Of a stretch of 7,840 nucleotides of DNA, positions 4,958 to 7,840 are shown one piece after another (positions within the stretch are counted from its first letter, which is position 1; every line of letters starts with the position of its first letter). The notes under the pieces are model-generated. The model was not told the DNA's origin, did not search any database, and worked only from the letters and a program-made list of their open reading frames with translations. The stretch covers positions 1-7,840 of the forward strand of contig JBIKVK010000152.1 in the NCBI GenBank assembly GCA_044356835.1. Reading direction: 5' to 3'. This DNA is from SYIM01 sp044356835 (lineage in GTDB: Bacteria > Pseudomonadota > Gammaproteobacteria > Burkholderiales > Burkholderiaceae_E). The position numbers and the translations under genes are program-made.

Positions 4958-7840
4958 CCCTGTTGATTGACCCTGACAACACCGAGATTGACCGCGCGGC
5001 CGCGCGCCATCATGTCGCCCTTCACCAGGATGAGCCGCTGCAGCTTGAACTCGCCCGCGTCGTCTTCGAGTTTCTCCAGGCGGGCACGGTGATTTTGCTC
5101 GGCCAGTTCGAGTTGCTGGCGCGCGACCGAAGTGCCCAGCGCCCGATTGGCCTGCGCTTGGGCGCGCTCCTTCGCATATTGCGCGTTCAGATCCTGAAGG
5201 CGCGACTTGTCGCACTCGGAGCTCGCAAGCAGGAGATAGCCGTCCGGGGTGTCGACCTTGCTCAGCATCGAATCGAACTGGGCGCGCTGCGTGTCGTCCA
5301 GGCGTGACAACTGCGTTGCGAGATTTGGGTCCATGCTTTCGAGATCGGCTCGGGTCAGGCCCGAGGCCAACGGGATTGCGTATTCGAACTCGGCCTTCAC
5401 GGCCGATCCGTCCTGGGGGATCGTTTGAACTGAAAGTTCAGCCTCGTACGACTTGGATAAGCTGGCTTGCGCGCCGACCAGCGGAGCCATGCCCGGCCTG
5501 AAGCTGCCCTCGAGGACACTGCCCGTCGGGAGCACCTGGGCAGCGCCCAGGCTCGCCAGGTTGGCCGTACGCACATTGAGCCCCGCAGTCCCGGTGAATT
5601 GCGTGGTGTACGACTTTGCCTTCTTGAAGACTGCGACCTTGTTGTTTTCCTGGGTCGCGCCCGCCCGCGCCACCGCGCTGCTGCCCCCCAAGCTGGCCCC
5701 GAGCATCGGCTTTGCGTACGCGTTGCTCGTTGCCGGGGGCATATAGCCGGCCGTGAGGCTGGCATCGAATGAGGCCTTGAGTTCGAACTTCGAGATGGCG
5801 CGAATGTCCTTGGCGAGCGCGAGATCCTGGGCGGTGATCGGCTCGTCACCGAGCAGGCGATTAAGGAACTGCTGAACCGCCTTGAGCTGGTCCGGCCCCT
5901 CTTTCATCGGAATCTCGATGGCATAGCCCGCGACCGATGACCTGGTGAGCTGCGCCTTCGCCGTGGCCTTGACCAAGGGCCCGACGAGATCCTGGCTCGC
6001 ACCCAGGCGCAGGCCGCCCGTGACCCCGCTGCGGATGGCGATCGACAGGCTCTCGGCTTTGCGCTGGATGACCATGATGTCGCGTTTGCCGCTGGAAGCA
6101 GCGACGTCCACTTTCGAGCCGGTGATCGGGATCGGAATGCGGTTCAGTCCCACTTCGATGCTGCCGTTGGCTTTGAGGAACATTCGATCGCCGGATTTCA
6201 TCGTAGGAACCTGCCCAGCGATGAGCGCGCTGGTGGCGTCCTGAAAGTTGCGATGCGCCTTCGCCGAAGGGATTTGTGCCTTGCTCGCCTCTTTGACCCA
6301 GCTCTGAAGCGTCTCAGCGGTCAGCTCACGCACCAGCATGTCTTCGATCTCTACCGCGAAGCGATCGGTGTCGACGCCTGCCTCCTTTACGAGCTCGAGG
6401 AAGCGGTCGCGCTGGTTCCAGAGCACCGCCGGTGTCTCATCGCCGGCCGGCAGATCGGCATGCCGGCTTTCGGTGAGGCATCGCGCCGCTGCATTCGCAA
6501 AGGCCATACGGAGGTCGCGTTTCTGCTCGGTGGACAATTCGCGGTCGCGTCCCCGGATCAGGTCACTGTGCAGTTTGGTGTCTTCGCGAAGCGCGTCCCG
6601 GAGGACTTTCTCCTGACCGGGCGCGGTATTGAGAGTCTGCACCCAGTCCGCGACCGCTGCCAGGCTGGGTGAGTCGGGCTGTTCAGGGTCAAGGGGTACC
6701 TCGGACCGCGCGATCAACGCATCGAAATCGCCCGGCTGCCCGGAGGGAAAGAGGCGCGCGTGAAGCGGGCTTCCCGTCAGGCGCCGCAGGGCCTCGATCT
6801 GAGACTGTGCCGAGGCTTTTAGGGCTTCGATCTGTTCACGGCAGGCTTGACGGTCAGGTTCGAGCTGATCGCTCTCCTCAGGCGACAAGTTCGGGTCATT
6901 GAGCTTGGCCTCGAGAGCCGTCATCGCTTCGAGCGCATCACGCTGACTGCGCAGTTCGACCAGTCCATTTGCACACTGTGCGGTCGCGGCCTGTGCGGGT
7001 TTCAAGGCCAGGGCGAGGGCGCCTTTTTCGAGGGCAGCGATGCCGTCCTTCGCCTGGGCCAACCGGGCCGAGAGTGCTGACAGCTGATCGTAGGTAGCGC
7101 TGATCCGGCCCGCGGCCAGATGCCATGCCTGACGCTGATCGGCATCCACGGGCCGCGTGCTCATCTGCATGAGACGACCCGCCCGAATCGCCGCATCGGC
7201 TCCCGTCAGGGCGATGATGGCCTCGGCCCGAGCAGCGTTGCCGAGAAGCCCGCCCAGATCTTGACGAGCGAGCGCATGCCCGAGGAGCTTTGCCTTGGTT
7301 TGTTTGAGCGTATCGTTGATTCGGTTGACATCGCCGCCGCGCCGCAAGCCCGTGCCCACCAGTTGCCGGACCGACTGGGCAAGTTCTCTGCCCTGGATGT
7401 TGGTGAATGCCGAATCGTTTCCCGCGCGCAGAGCACTGACGGCATCGGCGCTGAATCCGAGTGCGGACAGGTCCTGGTCGGTAAAGACGCTGGCCAGCCC
7501 GCTGCCGGCAAGGCGGGTGTCCAGATCCGGATCGAGGCCGCGTTTGAGGCGCTCGGCGCGGACCTGGAGCAGCATGACATGGGCCAGGAGCAGATTGACC
7601 TCGGGCATGCTCTTGACGAGGTCGGGCTGGCCCTTGATGAGACTCATGAAGTCGCCGTCCAGCCGTACCCGCGCTCCCGCGAAGAAGGGGGTGAACTTGG
7701 CCCGGTCGCCCTCGGTGGTGCCAAGGCCTTGGAACAGCCGGCGCAGGTCGCGTACCGACTTGTGAAGCTCATGTCGAGCTTCAACGTACTGACGCTCGGC
7801 ATCCGAACCCGCCGCGGCTTTTAGCAAATTGAGCCGCGTG
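4897..7840 (-). CDS. very large unrecognised protein, possible secreted/translocated effector (5' end outside window)
   Basis: The frame is open from the window edge (first full codon 7839-7837, ACG) to TGA at 4899-4897, giving 980 visible residues. The true start is beyond the window; a TTG at 7827 is only the first non-ATG candidate. I do not recognise a family. Visible residues 5-545 are almost all helical, with heptad-like, Gln/Glu/Ala/Leu-rich stretches at about 248-354 that look like coiled coil. From about 550 to 825 the composition changes to Gly, Ser, Ala and Thr with alternating hydrophobic residues, as in SIEVGLNRIPIPI, GVTGGLRLGA, FELKASFDASLTAGYM, PMLGASLGGSSAVARA and PLVGAQASLSKSYEAELSV; these look like amphipathic beta strands. 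A helical stretch (about 829-928) and a short beta-rich end (LQRLILVKGDMM onward) close the protein. No signal peptide or membrane helix is seen in the visible part. The mix of helical and barrel-like parts would fit a large type III effector such as the AvrE group, but this is conjecture. It overlaps the PuuE-like gene by 61 bp. Confidence 0.75.
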   Translation of the reverse strand, partial: TRLNLLKAAAGSDAERQYVEARHELHKSVRDLRRLFQGLGTTEGDRAKFTPFFAGARVRLDGDFMSLIKGQPDLVKSMPEVNLLLAHVMLLQVRAERLKRGLDPDLDTRLAGSGLASVFTDQDLSALGFSADAVSALRAGNDSAFTNIQGRELAQSVRQLVGTGLRRGGDVNRINDTLKQTKAKLLGHALARQDLGGLLGNAARAEAIIALTGADAAIRAGRLMQMSTRPVDADQRQAWHLAAGRISATYDQLSALSARLAQAKDGIAALEKGALALALKPAQAATAQCANGLVELRSQRDALEAMTALEAKLNDPNLSPEESDQLEPDRQACREQIEALKASAQSQIEALRRLTGSPLHARLFPSGQPGDFDALIARSEVPLDPEQPDSPSLAAVADWVQTLNTAPGQEKVLRDALREDTKLHSDLIRGRDRELSTEQKRDLRMAFANAAARCLTESRHADLPAGDETPAVLWNQRDRFLELVKEAGVDTDRFAVEIEDMLVRELTAETLQSWVKEASKAQIPSAKAHRNFQDATSALIAGQVPTMKSGDRMFLKANGSIEVGLNRIPIPITGSKVDVAASSGKRDIMVIQRKAESLSIAIRSGVTGGLRLGASQDLVGPLVKATAKAQLTRSSVAGYAIEIPMKEGPDQLKAVQQFLNRLLGDEPITAQDLALAKDIRAISKFELKASFDASLTAGYMPPATSNAYAKPMLGASLGGSSAVARAGATQENNKVAVFKKAKSYTTQFTGTAGLNVRTANLASLGAAQVLPTGSVLEGSFRPGMAPLVGAQASLSKSYEAELSVQTIPQDGSAVKAEFEYAIPLASGLTRADLESMDPNLATQLSRLDDTQRAQFDSMLSKVDTPDGYLLLASSECDKSRLQDLNAQYAKERAQAQANRALGTSVARQQLELAEQNHRARLEKLEDDAGEFKLQRLILVKGDMMARGRAVNLGVVRVNQQGQSGAGTTVELLDLTKPPAG

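Noticed and set aside
7120..7824. 234-codon plus-strand open frame
   Set aside because: Antisense to the large minus-strand gene, whose frame stays open for 980 codons; long shadow frames are expected in GC-rich DNA.
7825..7827. TTG as start of the large minus-strand gene
   Set aside because: The frame stays open to the window edge and the codon lies in a continuing coding stretch, so the start is more likely outside.

Overview
The window is GC-rich and almost wholly coding, with no RNA gene, insertion sequence or CRISPR array seen. A Bug/TctC-type periplasmic solute-binding protein, a C-C bond or cyclic-amide type catabolic gene set, and tight gene packing suggest a betaproteobacterium, most likely Burkholderiales. 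That assignment is inference from gene content, not from a marker gene.

Two kinds of genes are interleaved. The plus strand carries a small-molecule catabolic set: the 3' end of an Asp/Glu/hydantoin-racemase-like gene (1-375), a Bug-family binding protein with a signal peptide (418-1419), and a carboxymuconolactone-decarboxylase-like protein (1434-2186). These three are closely spaced and look like one operon. Further along on the same strand is a PuuE-type (cofactor-independent allantoinase / cyclic imide hydrolase-like) member of the polysaccharide deacetylase superfamily (4016-4957). Together they would take up and open a small acid or cyclic amide compound; the substrate cannot be read from the sequence.

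The minus strand carries two genes of quite different character. The first (3886-2246, 546 aa) starts with a domain that resembles the N-terminal translocation domain shared by Salmonella SPI-2 type III effectors such as SspH2 and SseI, and has a WxxxE tetrad further on. It sits between the decarboxylase-like gene and the PuuE-like gene, so it appears to interrupt what would otherwise be one catabolic operon. The second (4897-7840, 5' end outside the window, 980 residues visible) has a long helical and probably coiled-coil half followed by glycine- and serine-rich beta-like segments. It is unrecognised; a secreted or translocated, pore- or barrel-forming effector is a hypothesis only. Its 3' end overlaps the PuuE-like gene by 61 bp in convergent orientation, and the overlap matches the non-conserved tail of the PuuE-like protein.

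The possible discovery here is a pair of large, undescribed effector-like proteins in a catabolic neighbourhood, with no secretion machinery visible inside the window. The 129-bp divergent spacer (3887-4015) is the only substantial non-coding stretch. It holds a dyad, a CCGGG-N3-CCCGG palindrome also found at the other end of the first effector-like gene, and a near-match to a PIP/hrpII-type box.
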